Assembly (NCBI GenBank): GCA_963971225.1
Contig: OZ020267.1
Location: forward strand, 47,377,993-47,441,992
Direction: 5' to 3'
Length of the DNA: 64,000 nucleotides
Origin: Melieria omissa
Taxonomy: Eukaryota > Arthropoda > Insecta > Diptera > Ulidiidae
Positions 25,601 through 37,135 of the stretch are shown one piece after another. The first letter of the stretch is position 1, and each line of letters starts with the position of its first letter. The notes below the pieces were generated by a model, which saw nothing but the letters and a program-made list of their open reading frames with translations, had not been told where the DNA came from and made no database searches. Made by a program: the position numbers and the translations under genes.

Positions 25601-28169
25601 CGGTGGGATATTTTTGGTATTTACCCGATTGGAGAAAGGTGGTAACTCTAGCTTAATTTTTACACCATTTTGATTATGGTGACCATGTGCATTTAGTTTC
25701 CACAAGCATTTTATTGGTTATGCAGATGTATCATGTGATCGATATCACTTTTCCACAACGATATACTCCTGCATCCTTTTAGATAGCGAGAAGATTGACA
25801 CCATTTATGAAAGCTGAAGACTCCAGCTACGTTTTAAGGGTATTATTTTTTCGATAAACCTATAAATTGATATTTTACAAGCATTTTATCGATTTTGCAG
25901 TAGGCAGCCATTTAATGTCACTCTTGCGCATCGATTTGTTCATGATTGCCGAATAGTAATGGAATTATTGATATCATTTGATAAAGCTGCAATCTCTAGC
26001 TACATTTTAAGGGATTTTTTATTAAGGTAACCATACGCGTTTGGATTCTGTAAGCATTTTAGTGGTGAGTGGGTATTTTGTAATAGGCAGTTTTTCAATG
26101 TTATCCTTGCGCATCGATATGCTCATTATTCCTGAAGGATAATGAAAAGTTAAGGACCAATATAGAAAGCTTAAGACTCTAGCTAAATTTTAAGGGGTCA
26201 ATCATTAATATGCGCCTATGCATTTGGTGTTGACAAGCATTTTAGTGATTGCGCACAAGTTGCAATTTGGTCAAAGTCACCGTTCCATATCGATTTGCTT
26301 TCGCATCTCAAGGGATAGCAGGATGATTGATACCATTATGGAAAGCTTAAGAGACTAGCTAAATAATAAGATATAATTTATTAAAATCCGATTATCCGTC
26401 AAGATTTAACAGCCATAATTCCGATTAATTTTGAACAATTTTTAACTAATCACCATATTGTGGATGCCAACCTTGGCCATTTATTATTGCATGTTTCCGG
26501 TGGGATATTTTTGGTATTTACCCGATTGGTGAAAGGTGGTAACTCTAGCTTAATTTTTACACCATTTTGATTATGGTGACCATGTGCATTTAATTTCCAC
26601 AAGCATTTTATTGGTTATGCAGATGTATCATGTGATCGATATCACTTTTCCACAACGATATACTCCTGCATCCTTTTAGATAGCGAGAAGATTGACACCA
26701 TTTATGAAAGCTGAAGACTCCAGCTACGTTTTAAGGGTATTATTTTTTCGATAAACCTATAAATTGATATTTTACAAGCATTTTATCGATTTTGCAGTAG
26801 GCAGCCATTTAATGTCACTCTTGCGCATCGATTTGTTCATGATTGCCGAATAGTAATGGAATTATTGATATCATTTGATAAAGCTGCAATCTCTAGCTAC
26901 ATTTTAAGGGATTTTTTATTAAGGTAACCATACGCGTTTGGATTCTGTAAGCATTTTAGTGGTGAGTGGGTATTTTGTAATAGGCAGTTTTTCAATGTTA
27001 TCCTTGCGCATCGATATGCTCATTATTCCTGAAGGATAATGAAAAGTTAAGGACCAATATAGAAAGCTTAAGACTCTAGCTAAATTTTAAGGGGTCAATC
27101 ATTAATATGCGCCTATGCATTTGGTGTTGACAAGCATTTTAGTGATTGCGCACAAGTTGCAATTTGGTCAAAGTCACCGTTCCATATCGATTTGCTTTCG
27201 CATCTCAAGGGATAGCAGGATGATTGATACCATTATGGAAAGCTTAAGAGACTAGCTAAATAATAAGATATAATTTATTAAAATCCGATTATCCGTCAAG
27301 ATTTAACAGCCATAATTCCGATTAATTTTGAACAATTTTTAACTAATCACCATATTGTGGATGCCAACCTTGGCCATTTATTATTGCATGTTTCCGGTGG
27401 GATATTTTTGGTATTTACCCCATTGGTGAAAGGTGGTAACTCTAGCTTAATTTTTACACCATTTTGATTATGGTGACCATGTGCATTTAGTTTCCACAAG
27501 CATTTTATTGGTTATGCAGATGTATCATGTGATCGATATCACTTTTCCACAACGATATACTCCTGCATGCTTTTAGATAGCGAGAAGATTGACACCATTT
27601 ATGAAAGCTGAAGACTCCAGCTACGTTTTAAGGGTATTATTTTTTCGATAAACCTATAAATTGATATTTTACAAGCATTTTATCGATTTTGCAGTAGGCA
27701 GCCATTTAATGTCACTCTTGCGCATCGATTTGTTCATGATTGCCGAATAGTAATGGAATTATTGATATCATTTGCTAAAACTGCAATCTCTAGCTACATT
27801 TTAAGGGATTTTTTATTAAGGTAACCATACGCGTTTGGATTCTGTAAGCATTTTAGTGGTGAGTGGGTATTTTGTAATAGGCAGTTTTTCATTGTTATCC
27901 TTGCGCATCGATATGCTCATTATTCCTGAAGGATAATGATAAGTTAAGGACCAATATAGAAAGCTTAAGACTCTAGCTAAATTTTAAGGGGTCAATCATT
28001 AATATGCGCCTATGCATTTGGTGTTGACAAGCATTTTAGTGATTGCGCACAAGTTGCAATTTGGTCAAAGTCACCGTTCCATATCGATTTGCTTTCGCAT
28101 CTCAAGGGATAGCAGGATGATTGATACCATTATGGAAAGCTTAAGAGACTAGCTAAATAATAAGATATA

Positions 28170-29702
28170 CAGGCATGTGCTGCAAATCGCACGATTTAAA
28201 ATCGAAATCGGAATTTGAAATCGTACGAATTTTTGAGGGGTGTGCTACAAAACGGACGAATTGACTTCAATTCGAAATAAAATTCAAGCTGATTTTTTTG
28301 TTGACGTCTATACAATTTTTTTCGAAACGTAAACAGAAAATTGAATATCTTACATGATGAGCATTTTCTTTGTAAAACACCGCATTCTGAGAGACCACTC
28401 CAACCCACTGGACATGTCGGAATCTCACTCTCTCTAATTTTCTCATTTTTGCTAACAATGTAGATTGGAATTTTTGCAATTTTTGTTAGGTTAGGTTAAG
28501 GTAGCTGCCTTGGTACGGGACTTGCCGAAAGACACACTTAGGCCACGGAATGGGCCCGTTGTGATACCACAAGTTTAGGGTCTGTCTTACTACAAGTCGA
28601 GAAGCCTATTCAAGCCATTTTGAATTGTGGATGAACTCAAGCAAGTTTTTGAAGTTAGCTGAACCGAGGTCATTCAAGTTGTTGAAGAAAGGAGAGCCTA
28701 GGGTTTTCCATCTTCGTTCAAATAGAGCCGGGCAGTTGCAGAGAAAATGACTAATCGTTTCCTCTTCAGGATTGCGACGACCGTGCCAATGTGCTGTCTG
28801 CCAAGCGAGATAAGTGGTCTAGTGCGCCTAGGATTAAAAACAGGCCAGAGCTGTTTGGTTATGGTACAAGTGTTCTCCTCTTGCTTTAATTGCTGCCTGG
28901 ATGTCAGTGAAAATGCGAACTCTGTCATCTAGCTTGGACCCGTCTGTATAGAAACCGTGTTTTGTTCCCACTACTATCTATGAGGTATGAGGGTTGAGAA
29001 TTTAGACTCCAACAGATATGATGGTAGCGAGTAGTCTATGCTCTCAAGTAAGTCAGGTGAACAGCCTAGAATTCGTCAGAAACTGAAATCAGTACGTGTC
29101 CATCTTTTGATGGTATTTAGTCTCACTGCAGAGAGGGTTGCAGCTTGTTTACCGAAGAGGTCAACAGGAAGAAAGTGGAGCAGGGCGTAGAGCCCTCTGG
29201 ATGGTGTCGATCGAATGCTCCAGTTATTATAAGCGACGCCGATCTTTGGACTGAGTCCAGAAGTTTCTGGTTTACCCCCTTATCCAGGGCAATCCACAAT
29301 ACTACTGCTCCATAGAATAGAATGGGCCTAATCATGAAGATGTAAATCCAGTACATGATACGTGGTGGATACCCCATTTTTTGTCAACTGCTCTTTTGCA
29401 AGAGTACAGTGCAACAGTGGAGGAGTTGTAAACCTATTGGTTACCAGGTTGTGAACTGTGTCCACTAATATTGTAGAAAGCTTCCTCAACTTTTTCACGT
29501 TCAAAATTTCTTTATAAGTTGAAACGCAAATAGAATATCAGCCGTTTTCTAATCGCAACGAAAACGGAATTTCGGTTTTCTGGCACATATCATTTGAAAC
29601 GATTTCGTTTTCGAAAATTGACGAAATCAAAACGAAATTGAGCACACTTCATCACGTTTTCGCTCCGAATTTGAAACGAAAACGATTTGTAGCACATGCC
29701 TG
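28170..29702. mobile_element. 1.5-kb inverted-repeat DNA element holding a LINE fragment
   Basis: The ends match as inverted repeats, CAGGCATGTGCTRCAAATCG, with further AT/CG-rich repeats inside (GAAAACG, AAATCG). The flanks share ATA (28167-28169 and 29703-29705) and removal restores a complete 897-bp satellite unit. No transposase frame is visible, so it is a non-autonomous DNA transposon of undetermined superfamily. Confidence 0.82.
28486..29465 (-). pseudogene. LINE (R1/I/LOA-like) 3' end fragment
   Basis: Minus-strand pieces read ALYSCKRAVDKKWGIPPR and MYWIYIFMIRPILFYGAVVL (end of the reverse transcriptase region). Then come a possible RNase H strand (IFTDIQAAIKA near 28900) and a cysteine-containing tail (NPEEETISHFLCNCPALF) ending at a stop near 28600. 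A 3' untranslated part and a short TAACCTAACC tail at 28486-28500 follow. Frames change several times. It is inserted in the inverted-repeat element at 28170-29702. Confidence 0.8.
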
Positions 29703-30640
29703 ATAATTTATTAAAATCCGATTATCCGTCAAGATTTAACAGCCATAATTCCGATTAATTTTGAACAATTTTTAACTAATCACCATATTGTGGATGCCAA
29801 CCTTGGCCATTTATTATTGCATGTTTCCGGTGGGATATTTTTGGTATTTACCCCATTGGTGAAAGGTGGTAACTCTAGCTTAATTTTTACACCATTTTGA
29901 TTATGGTGACCATGTGCATTTAGTTTCCACAAGCATTTTATTGGTTATGCAGATGTATCATGTGATCGATATCACTTTTCCACAACGATATACTCCTGCA
30001 TCCTTTTAGATAGCGAGAAGATTGACACCATTTATGAAAGCTGAAGACTCCAGCTACGTTTTAAGGGTATTATTTTTTCGATAAACCTATAAATTGATAT
30101 TTTACAAGCATTTTATCGATTTTGCAGTAGGCAGCCATTTAATGTCACTCTTGCGCATCGATTTGTTCATGATTGCCGAATAGTAATGGAATTATTGATA
30201 TCATTTGATAAAACTGCAATCTCTAGCTACATTTTAAGGGATTTTTTATTAAGGTAACCATACGCGTTTGGATTCTGTAAGCATTTTAGTGGTGAGTGGG
30301 TATTTTGTAATAGGCAGTTTTTCATTGTTATCCTTGCGCATCGATATGCTCATTATTCCTGAAGGATAATGATAAGTTAAGGACCAATATAGAAAGCTTA
30401 AGACTCTAGCTAAATTTTAATAATCATTAATATGCGCCTATGCATTTGGTGTTGACAAGCATTTTAGTGATTGCGCACAAGTTGCAATTTGGTCAAAGTC
30501 ACCGTTCCATATCGATTTGCTTTCGCATCTCAAGGGATAGCAGGATGATTGATACCATTATGGAAAGCTTAAGAGACTAGCTAAATAATAAGATATAATT
30601 TATTAAAATCCGATTATCCGTCAAGATTTAACAGCCATAA

Positions 30641-31229
30641 AAAAACTCGAACATCCCGAAAAAATCCCTTGGTACTTTTTGACCTACTGAGGTCCTCTAT
30701 CGAATGAGACATGTTTGACCTTGTCCCTCGAAATGTTTTTTTTATTTGTTGCACTGTGTAATTAATAAAGTTGAAGAGGAAGTAACAAAAAATAGGATAG
30801 TGCCAAGCAGTTTGGAATTCTTCACAGTTCTTTATCAAATATTAAAACAAAACAAGTCTGCGATTTAAAAAAATGCAGAAGACGGGCAATTGGCGGATGC
30901 GGTCCCAATGCCTACATTGGGACTAATTTCTGCTTCTCTTGATGTACTTCGAACCTTTGAAGTTTCTAAATGTTTTGAAGTCTCTAAATGTATTGTTGAG
31001 GAAGAAAAGTGGAAGGGTGTATTCAACCAAACTAAAATACCTCATTATTTAAAATAAAAGATGAAACAAAATCATAATTTCTATATAATGAAGTTATTTT
31101 CTGGTCCCGTGCGAATTAATTATAGGGAGCTTGACTGTATTATGCTTTTATTATTAATTTTTGAACAGAACATCTTCAAAAAGTTAAAACTAAAAGTGGT
31201 CACTAATAATTCGTATGACCGAAAATGAA
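30641..31229. other. AT-rich stretch, no gene recognised
   Basis: The satellite ends abruptly at 30640 and unrelated AT-rich DNA follows. I see no conserved frame, splice pattern or clear terminal repeat. Confidence 0.5.
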
Positions 31230-31450
31230 AGAAAAATTAATATCGGGCCACATCTCCTTTTGCTGCGATTACAGCCTGGCATCGACTCTGCATTGAAGAA
31301 ATAAGTTTCTGACACTCTTCCGGTGTAATAGAGTCCCAAACCTCTTGGATTTTGTTTTCTAGTTCCAAGAGGGTTTCGTGGGGGCGCAATCGTCTTTTCA
31401 TTAGGGCTCTATTGGACTTAGATCTGGTCTAGATGAAGGCCAGACTAAAA
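31230..31450 (-). pseudogene. Tc1-like transposase C-terminal fragment
   Basis: Read on the minus strand, VLVWPSSRPDLSPIEP is the Tc1 motif around the last catalytic residues. It is followed, in a shifted frame, by residues matching the family's C-terminal end (WDSITPEECQKLISSMQSRC). The upstream catalytic part is missing or scrambled (31450-31640). Terminal repeats were not resolved. Confidence 0.82.
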
Positions 31451-31679
31451 CTTCAATATTATTGTTGTGGAACGGTTTTTGAAAAATTAATATGACAAAT
31501 TGAAAAATTAATATGAGAAAAAGCGTAGGGGTACGAATTAGTAGTTTTTCTCTCTGACGCCAGGATTTTTTAAAAGGACTTTGAAATTTCAATAACATGT
31601 TTATTTTAAGAAATTATCTTAAAAATTGTGCGCATTGTAGAAAATCAATATGGGCAGAGAAAAATTCTTAGAATCTTAG

Positions 31680-31942
31680 TGTAGCAGTAATAAGCTACGG
31701 GTGATTGTGAATCCGCGAACTATGTCGAAGTAGGACGCAAAATGAAATGCGTTTGCTAATCGAGTGACAGTGCTAGACTAACTTTATTGCGTTTTTTCTT
31801 GCTTACAATGTTGTCTACAGCGTCTGCGTACAATGTTGTCTACAGGTTATAAAATAAGGGATAGATAAGATAATTGCTTACAATGTTGTCTACAGCGTCT
31901 GCGTACAATGTTGTCTTTTACAACTAATTTAAATCCAGAACA
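31680..31942 (-). repeat. BEL/Pao 3' LTR
   Basis: 263 bp, TGT...ACA. It contains four copies of ACAATGTTGTCT arranged as two copies of a longer duplicated segment, present equally in the other LTR. Confidence 0.95.
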
Positions 31943-31953
31943 TTCTCCCGCCT
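31943..31953 (-). promoter_or_regulatory. polypurine tract
   Basis: On the minus strand GGCGGGAGAA lies directly next to the 3' LTR, the expected place for plus-strand DNA priming. Confidence 0.7.
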
Positions 31954-31966
31954 GTTAAGGAATACC

Positions 31967-34900
31967 TTAACTCTCTGTAGGTAGCTTGCATAACTTTGTC
32001 ACTGGGCGCTTCATGGTACCGTGCGATGTCTTAACTGTTGCAACGCGAACCAGATTGTCCTTTCCAGGATGTACCTCAGTAACTAGTCCCATCTGCCAAC
32101 ACGATGGTGGAGCACGTTCATCATACACAAGAACGACTGAGCCAGGTTTCAGATTGTATTTTTCTGTGTGCCACTTGGACCGCTGCTGCAGCGTAGTAAG
32201 ATACTCGCGTTGCCATCGACGCCAAAAATCTTGCTGTAAACGAGTAAGAAGCTGCCAGCGAGACAGTCGATTAAGTTGCAGATGCTTGAGATCTGGTTCA
32301 GCTACTTGTACCAGTGGTTGACCTATAATAAAGTGACCAGGAGTTAACACGTCGAGGTTGTCGACGTCATCATCATAAATTGTGGTGAGAGGGCGAGAAT
32401 TGAGTTGAGCCTCGATCTCACAGAGTAGGGTAGCAAGTTCCTCGTAGGTGAGTTTAGTGTCGCCTATGATTCGACGCAGATGAAATTTCGTAGCCTTGAC
32501 AGCCGATTCCCATATGCCACCGAAATGTGGCGCTCCTGGAGGGATTAGATGCCAGTTAATAAACGCGTGAGCCATGTACGAACCAACATTCTTTGATCTT
32601 GTCAATTGTCTGAATCTCTTTACTAATTCTCTGTTTGCACCGATGAAGTTAGTGCCATTATCGCTAAAGATATCGGAGGGTAAACCTCGTCGAGAGACAA
32701 ACCTCTTTAGAGCCGCGATAAAGGCATCTGATGTCAAATCTGTGACAACTTCAAGATGTATTGCTCGAGTAGTCAAGCACACAAAAACAGCAATATAACC
32801 TTTGACTGGAACTGCGTTGCGAGTTTTGTGAACCTTTATAAGAAAAGGGCCAGCATAGTCTATACCGGTGCGATGAAATGGACGCGCTTGAGTAACCCGG
32901 CTGGTGGGAAGATCTGCCATCTTCTGCGAGCAAGTTGAAGCACGGAACCGAGTGCACACTACACATTTGTTGATTTCTCGTTTGACCAAACGACGACAAC
33001 TCGTGATCCAAAACTGTTGGCGTAGAATGTTCATGAGTAGTGTTGGTCCTGCATGAAGATGTTTTAAATGTTGAGCAGCGACGATTCGTTCCGCTAGAAC
33101 GCTATCCTTTGAAATTATTATCGGGTGCTTTGTGTCGATATTGCATGTTGCGTTTTTAAGTCGTCCACCAACTCGCATAATTGACAACGAGTCAAGAAAT
33201 GGTGACAGTTTAGTGATGGAGCTCTTCGTGGAGAGCTGTTTGGTCCTTGCAAGTTGATGTATTTCTTCAGCATAATGTTGCGCTTGAGACCAACGCACAC
33301 AATGAAGAAGAGCAGTATAGATTTCGGCTGCAGTGTATGCAACTGGAAATGTTGCGTTGCTATTACGTCTTCTTTGCACGAAACGATTCCACGTCGCTAT
33401 TATGGAAAGCACCTTGTGTAGCTTTGAATGGTGATGAAAAAGTAGACTTAAGACATCAGGTCGCTCAGTAGCTAGAAATGCGAAACAAGAATTTTTTCGT
33501 TGTTCAGCCAACAACTGAACGCTGGTATTATCAGTGTTGCGAGTCGAACGTGGCCACAAGCTTTGTGGTTGTGTAAGCCAATTTGGTCCATGCCACCAAA
33601 GGGCACAACATAGAAGAGCTTTCGGATCCAGACCGCGTGTAGCAACATCTGCTGGATTGTCCGATGACGCTATGTGCTGCCACAAGGTACGAGGAATTAC
33701 GTCGATAATTTCAGCAACCCTATTTGCAACATAGGTTTTCCACCGGCGAGGATGCGACGACAACCAACCAAGGACGATCATAGAATCTGTCCAAGCTACG
33801 CATTCCACTTCGCTTATTCCCATGGCTCTTTTGACGGCCTTGATAAGTTTTGCAAGGAGTAGAGCACCTGCAAGCTCTAGCCTTGGAAGTGACATTTGCT
33901 TCAATGGTGCCACCTTCGTTTTCGAAGTGAGAAGAAAAACCTTTGTTTCCGCCCTAAAGGTAATCCGACAATATAATGCAGCTGCATACGCCATTTCTGA
34001 TGCATCTGAAAAGCCGCAGAGCTGGAATTTGGTTGCAGCGTTGGTTTGAATCCATCGCGGAATCTGTAGAGTATTAAGACATTCGTAGTGTTGCCGAAAC
34101 GTTAGCCACTGTTGAGAGAATGACGTCGGAAGTTCTTCATCCCATTCGAAATGGTGTAACCATAATTGTTGAAACATAATTTTGATTAATATTGTACAAG
34201 GTGAGAGAAAACCAAGTGGGTCATAAATCTTAGAAGACTCAGAGAGAATTACACGTTTGGTACAAGCCGAGTTGACAGGCCTGACTTTAAAGGTGAAACA
34301 ATCGGTGAGTGGTTGCCAATGCAGACCAAGAATTTTAAGACTGCTCTCCGAGTCAATTTCTGAGATGTCGAGATTTGATGATTGCGTATTACCATTTTCA
34401 ATTACCTTGGAGTCGTTTGAGATCCATTTGGTTAGAGGGAAACCTCTACGCGCAAGCGCCCCTGTGATTTCGGCTTTCATGATTATAGCTTCTTCTGTGG
34501 TGTCCGCACCGGCAATTAAATCGTCGACATAAAAGTTGTTTTTGATTAGCGAAGCTATTTGAGATGAATTGGCTTCTTCGGCGGTAGCGCAGAGGCAACG
34601 GGTGGCAAGAAAAGGCGCAGAGCCTGTTCCGTAAGTGACGGTGCAAAGCCGGTAGTGCGAAATAGGATTATCAGCAACATCTCTCCAAAGAATGCGTTGG
34701 TAGTCTCGGTCGTCAGGATGCAAGAGTATTTGACGATACATTTTGACGATGTCGCCACAGAGTCCAACACGATATCGCCTGAAATTTAATAGCAGTGACG
34801 TTAGATCGCGCTGAATTGTGGGCCCCACAGCTGTTATATCATTTAACGATACTCCAGATGTTGATTTGGCAGACCCATTGAATACGACTCTGCATTTGGT

Positions 34901-37135
34901 TGACCTACTCTCAGGCTTCAAAACCGGATGGTGCGGAAGATAGAAAGTTTCGCTAGCACTCTTGTTGATGTCACACGGTGGAACCTTCTCCATGTGTCCT
35001 AAGGCAATGTATTCGTCGATGAATTTTTTGTATTGTATAAACAGTGCAGCGTCACGTGAAAGGCGCCTTTCGAGACTCGCGAATTGCTTGTAAGCCGATG
35101 AAAGTGAATTACCTAGGCGCAACGAAGTGTCTCGAAATGGTAGACGTACCATATGTCGACCGGTGCTGTCGTAACTATGTGTTTCTTGAAAATGAGTTTC
35201 GCAAAATTGCTCCTCTATTGTGTAACGCCTTTCGACCAATAGAGGCTCTCTTTCTGTTTCCCAAAAGCGACGCAATGATTCATCAATTCTGAATTCATCC
35301 GTTGAGAGAGTTACAGAAAACGCATGAGTATCCTCCCCGCCGTTATGTACTTTCCCAGCTAGTACATAACCGAAAATGGTATTTTGGATGGTTGGAAAAC
35401 CTGATTTCGTGGTATGCTTACCATCTGAAAGCAAATTGAAGAAATGTTCTGAGCCAATGAGTACATCTATTGGTCGTGAGCCGAGGGATCCGTCGTCTGC
35501 TATGCTCAAATCAGATGGAAACCCCCAGCTAGTTGCATCCACTGGACATGACTTATGCTCCTGAGAGATATGATTTAATATATATGCATGAACATTTATC
35601 GATAAACTGCTGTCGTGTCTTGATGTGAGCCGAAGGGAAACTATACCTTTTGTAACTACCGAACTTGCTCCTCCGATTCCACCGACCTTTATTCGACCAT
35701 TTTGACGGGGCAGACGTAGTCGCTGAACTAAATTTTCGGACACAAATGTTGCCATCGATGCTGAGTCCATTAGTACCTTGCAAACAGTGGCCCCAGTGCC
35801 GTTGATGTTTGAAGCATATACGACCGCTGTGGGAAGTAAAACTTTCTGATGAATTATATCTCTAGTTTGAATCGAATATGATGTTGACGGTGGCTGCGGG
35901 TCCGTGGTTTCACTTTTGGTGGCAGTGTCTACATGAAGGCACGAATGGTGGTTTCTTCTACAAATGTGACATTTCTGCTTTGATGTGCAATTGATAACTT
36001 GGTGATTTTGTGAAAGACAATTGAAACAGAGCTTATTGTTTTTGACGAACTCCCGTTTTTGATGTAATCCCAGGCTTTTAAATTTTAAGCATTTGTATAG
36101 TTGATGTGCGGCGCCACAGCTGGCGCATGTTGTGGCTGTGTAACTTGAGTCTGTGGCTACGAAGCATCGTGGACGGGATGAATTGGAAGGTCCGCTTTTA
36201 TATGACTGCATGCACTCAAGGGCTGTCCATCTTGTATTTAGAAATTTTATGAATTGTTCGATTGTTGGATGATCTTGGGACCCGTCGTTGCTTTCAGCCC
36301 ACTGCCTTTTTGTATCATCATCCAATTTTTTCAACAGCAAGTATATGATCCATGGGTCTCGACGTTCTGCCTCTGTGCCTAACGCTGTGAGCCCTCGCAA
36401 AATACAATCAGTGTTGTCTGCTAATGCGCGAATTGCTGCTGCGGAAGGTTCAATTACATTTTTGAGTTGGAAGAAGGACGTTATGTATGAGATTATTATG
36501 GGCTTTTGCTTATCATACCTGTCGCACACCTTGTTCCAGGCTCTGTCGTAAGCCTCATTTGAGCACACGATACCTGAAATAACGGATTCCGCCTCACCTT
36601 TAAGATACATTTGGAGGTATTGGAACTTGCGTGAATTGGAAATTGTCTGTACGTTGTGCACTGAGTTTAAAAACAAATCTTTGAATTGAGGCCATTTGCA
36701 ATATTCGCCATGAAAGGCAGGAATGTCCAACTTCGGCAATCTTGAGTCGTTGGCGTGTGAGTGCTCAAGTACGGTACGCTGAGTTTCTGCAAATCTGTTG
36801 AGTGTGGCGTTCAAATCGTCAACCCCAGAGCCGATGTTGTGTTGTGCGACGGATTGTCGTTGAGATGCTTCATGTTGATTTAATGTAATCAGAAAACGCT
36901 CCTTGAGGTCGAGATATAAATCTTCTTGCGCGGAGTATTCCGACGTTTGCTCAGGAAATGCTGAAATCTTCGTATCGACGTTGACAAATTCCTCCCATAA
37001 GGCATCTAGCCTATCACACCGGAGTTTCAAACCTTCATACGATGTATTACTGTTTGCCGACAATATAAAACCTTTATATTTCGTAAATGAGCCTTTTATT
37101 TGTCCGCGGTTGCGAATTAAGTTATTTAGTTCCAT
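31967..37135 (-). CDS. BEL/Pao Gag-Pol polyprotein, 1722 aa, intact
   Basis: Domains in order, positions approximate. Residues 130-300: DUF1759-type Gag with LPKLDIPAFHGEYCKW. Residues 337-400: three zinc-knuckle-like clusters (CASCGAAHQLYKC, CFNCLSQNHQVINC, CHICRRNHHSC). Residue 457: protease Asp in DSAS. Residues 740-960: reverse transcriptase with GDIVKMYRQ and YVDD (869-872). Residues 1040-1165: RNase H with FSDAS, LPRLELAGA and WTDS. Residues 1355-1395: integrase HHCC. Residues 1426, 1492 and 1543: integrase D, D, E (GIDYAG, SDNGTNF, GIWESAVK). The end is a DUF5641-type domain. The single frame without a gag-pol shift is normal for this superfamily. The ATG at 37135 gives a leader of about 330 bases. 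Frames seen on the opposite strand are shadows. Confidence 0.97.
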   Translation of the reverse strand: MELNNLIRNRGQIKGSFTKYKGFILSANSNTSYEGLKLRCDRLDALWEEFVNVDTKISAFPEQTSEYSAQEDLYLDLKERFLITLNQHEASQRQSVAQHNIGSGVDDLNATLNRFAETQRTVLEHSHANDSRLPKLDIPAFHGEYCKWPQFKDLFLNSVHNVQTISNSRKFQYLQMYLKGEAESVISGIVCSNEAYDRAWNKVCDRYDKQKPIIISYITSFFQLKNVIEPSAAAIRALADNTDCILRGLTALGTEAERRDPWIIYLLLKKLDDDTKRQWAESNDGSQDHPTIEQFIKFLNTRWTALECMQSYKSGPSNSSRPRCFVATDSSYTATTCASCGAAHQLYKCLKFKSLGLHQKREFVKNNKLCFNCLSQNHQVINCTSKQKCHICRRNHHSCLHVDTATKSETTDPQPPSTSYSIQTRDIIHQKVLLPTAVVYASNINGTGATVCKVLMDSASMATFVSENLVQRLRLPRQNGRIKVGGIGGASSVVTKGIVSLRLTSRHDSSLSINVHAYILNHISQEHKSCPVDATSWGFPSDLSIADDGSLGSRPIDVLIGSEHFFNLLSDGKHTTKSGFPTIQNTIFGYVLAGKVHNGGEDTHAFSVTLSTDEFRIDESLRRFWETEREPLLVERRYTIEEQFCETHFQETHSYDSTGRHMVRLPFRDTSLRLGNSLSSAYKQFASLERRLSRDAALFIQYKKFIDEYIALGHMEKVPPCDINKSASETFYLPHHPVLKPESRSTKCRVVFNGSAKSTSGVSLNDITAVGPTIQRDLTSLLLNFRRYRVGLCGDIVKMYRQILLHPDDRDYQRILWRDVADNPISHYRLCTVTYGTGSAPFLATRCLCATAEEANSSQIASLIKNNFYVDDLIAGADTTEEAIIMKAEITGALARRGFPLTKWISNDSKVIENGNTQSSNLDISEIDSESSLKILGLHWQPLTDCFTFKVRPVNSACTKRVILSESSKIYDPLGFLSPCTILIKIMFQQLWLHHFEWDEELPTSFSQQWLTFRQHYECLNTLQIPRWIQTNAATKFQLCGFSDASEMAYAAALYCRITFRAETKVFLLTSKTKVAPLKQMSLPRLELAGALLLAKLIKAVKRAMGISEVECVAWTDSMIVLGWLSSHPRRWKTYVANRVAEIIDVIPRTLWQHIASSDNPADVATRGLDPKALLCCALWWHGPNWLTQPQSLWPRSTRNTDNTSVQLLAEQRKNSCFAFLATERPDVLSLLFHHHSKLHKVLSIIATWNRFVQRRRNSNATFPVAYTAAEIYTALLHCVRWSQAQHYAEEIHQLARTKQLSTKSSITKLSPFLDSLSIMRVGGRLKNATCNIDTKHPIIISKDSVLAERIVAAQHLKHLHAGPTLLMNILRQQFWITSCRRLVKREINKCVVCTRFRASTCSQKMADLPTSRVTQARPFHRTGIDYAGPFLIKVHKTRNAVPVKGYIAVFVCLTTRAIHLEVVTDLTSDAFIAALKRFVSRRGLPSDIFSDNGTNFIGANRELVKRFRQLTRSKNVGSYMAHAFINWHLIPPGAPHFGGIWESAVKATKFHLRRIIGDTKLTYEELATLLCEIEAQLNSRPLTTIYDDDVDNLDVLTPGHFIIGQPLVQVAEPDLKHLQLNRLSRWQLLTRLQQDFWRRWQREYLTTLQQRSKWHTEKYNLKPGSVVLVYDERAPPSCWQMGLVTEVHPGKDNLVRVATVKTSHGTMKRPVTKLCKLPTES

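Larger units (their letters stand above)
7556..30640. repeat. higher-order satellite array, 20 units of ~897 bp (with insertions)
   Basis: The landmark ATCCGTCAAGATTTAACAGC starts at 8752, 9649, 10546, 11443, 12328, 13213, 14098, 14983, 15880, 16777, 17674, 18571, 19468, 20207, 23703, 24600, 25497, 26394, 27291, 29724 and 30616. After subtracting inserted elements the periods are 897 (13 units), 885 (4), 739 (2) and 892 (1). Units are nearly identical by eye. A satellite piece precedes the foldback at 7556-7583, and the array stops at 30640 after 24 bases of a 21st unit. Total satellite DNA is about 17.6 kb. It has no coding frame of note. Because the Helitron-like element also ends in satellite sequence, the array may continue left of the window. 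Confidence 0.95.

Noticed and set aside
8752..30640. Regularly spaced repeats resembling a CRISPR array
   Set aside because: Units are 897 bp with no unique spacers, and the context is eukaryotic.
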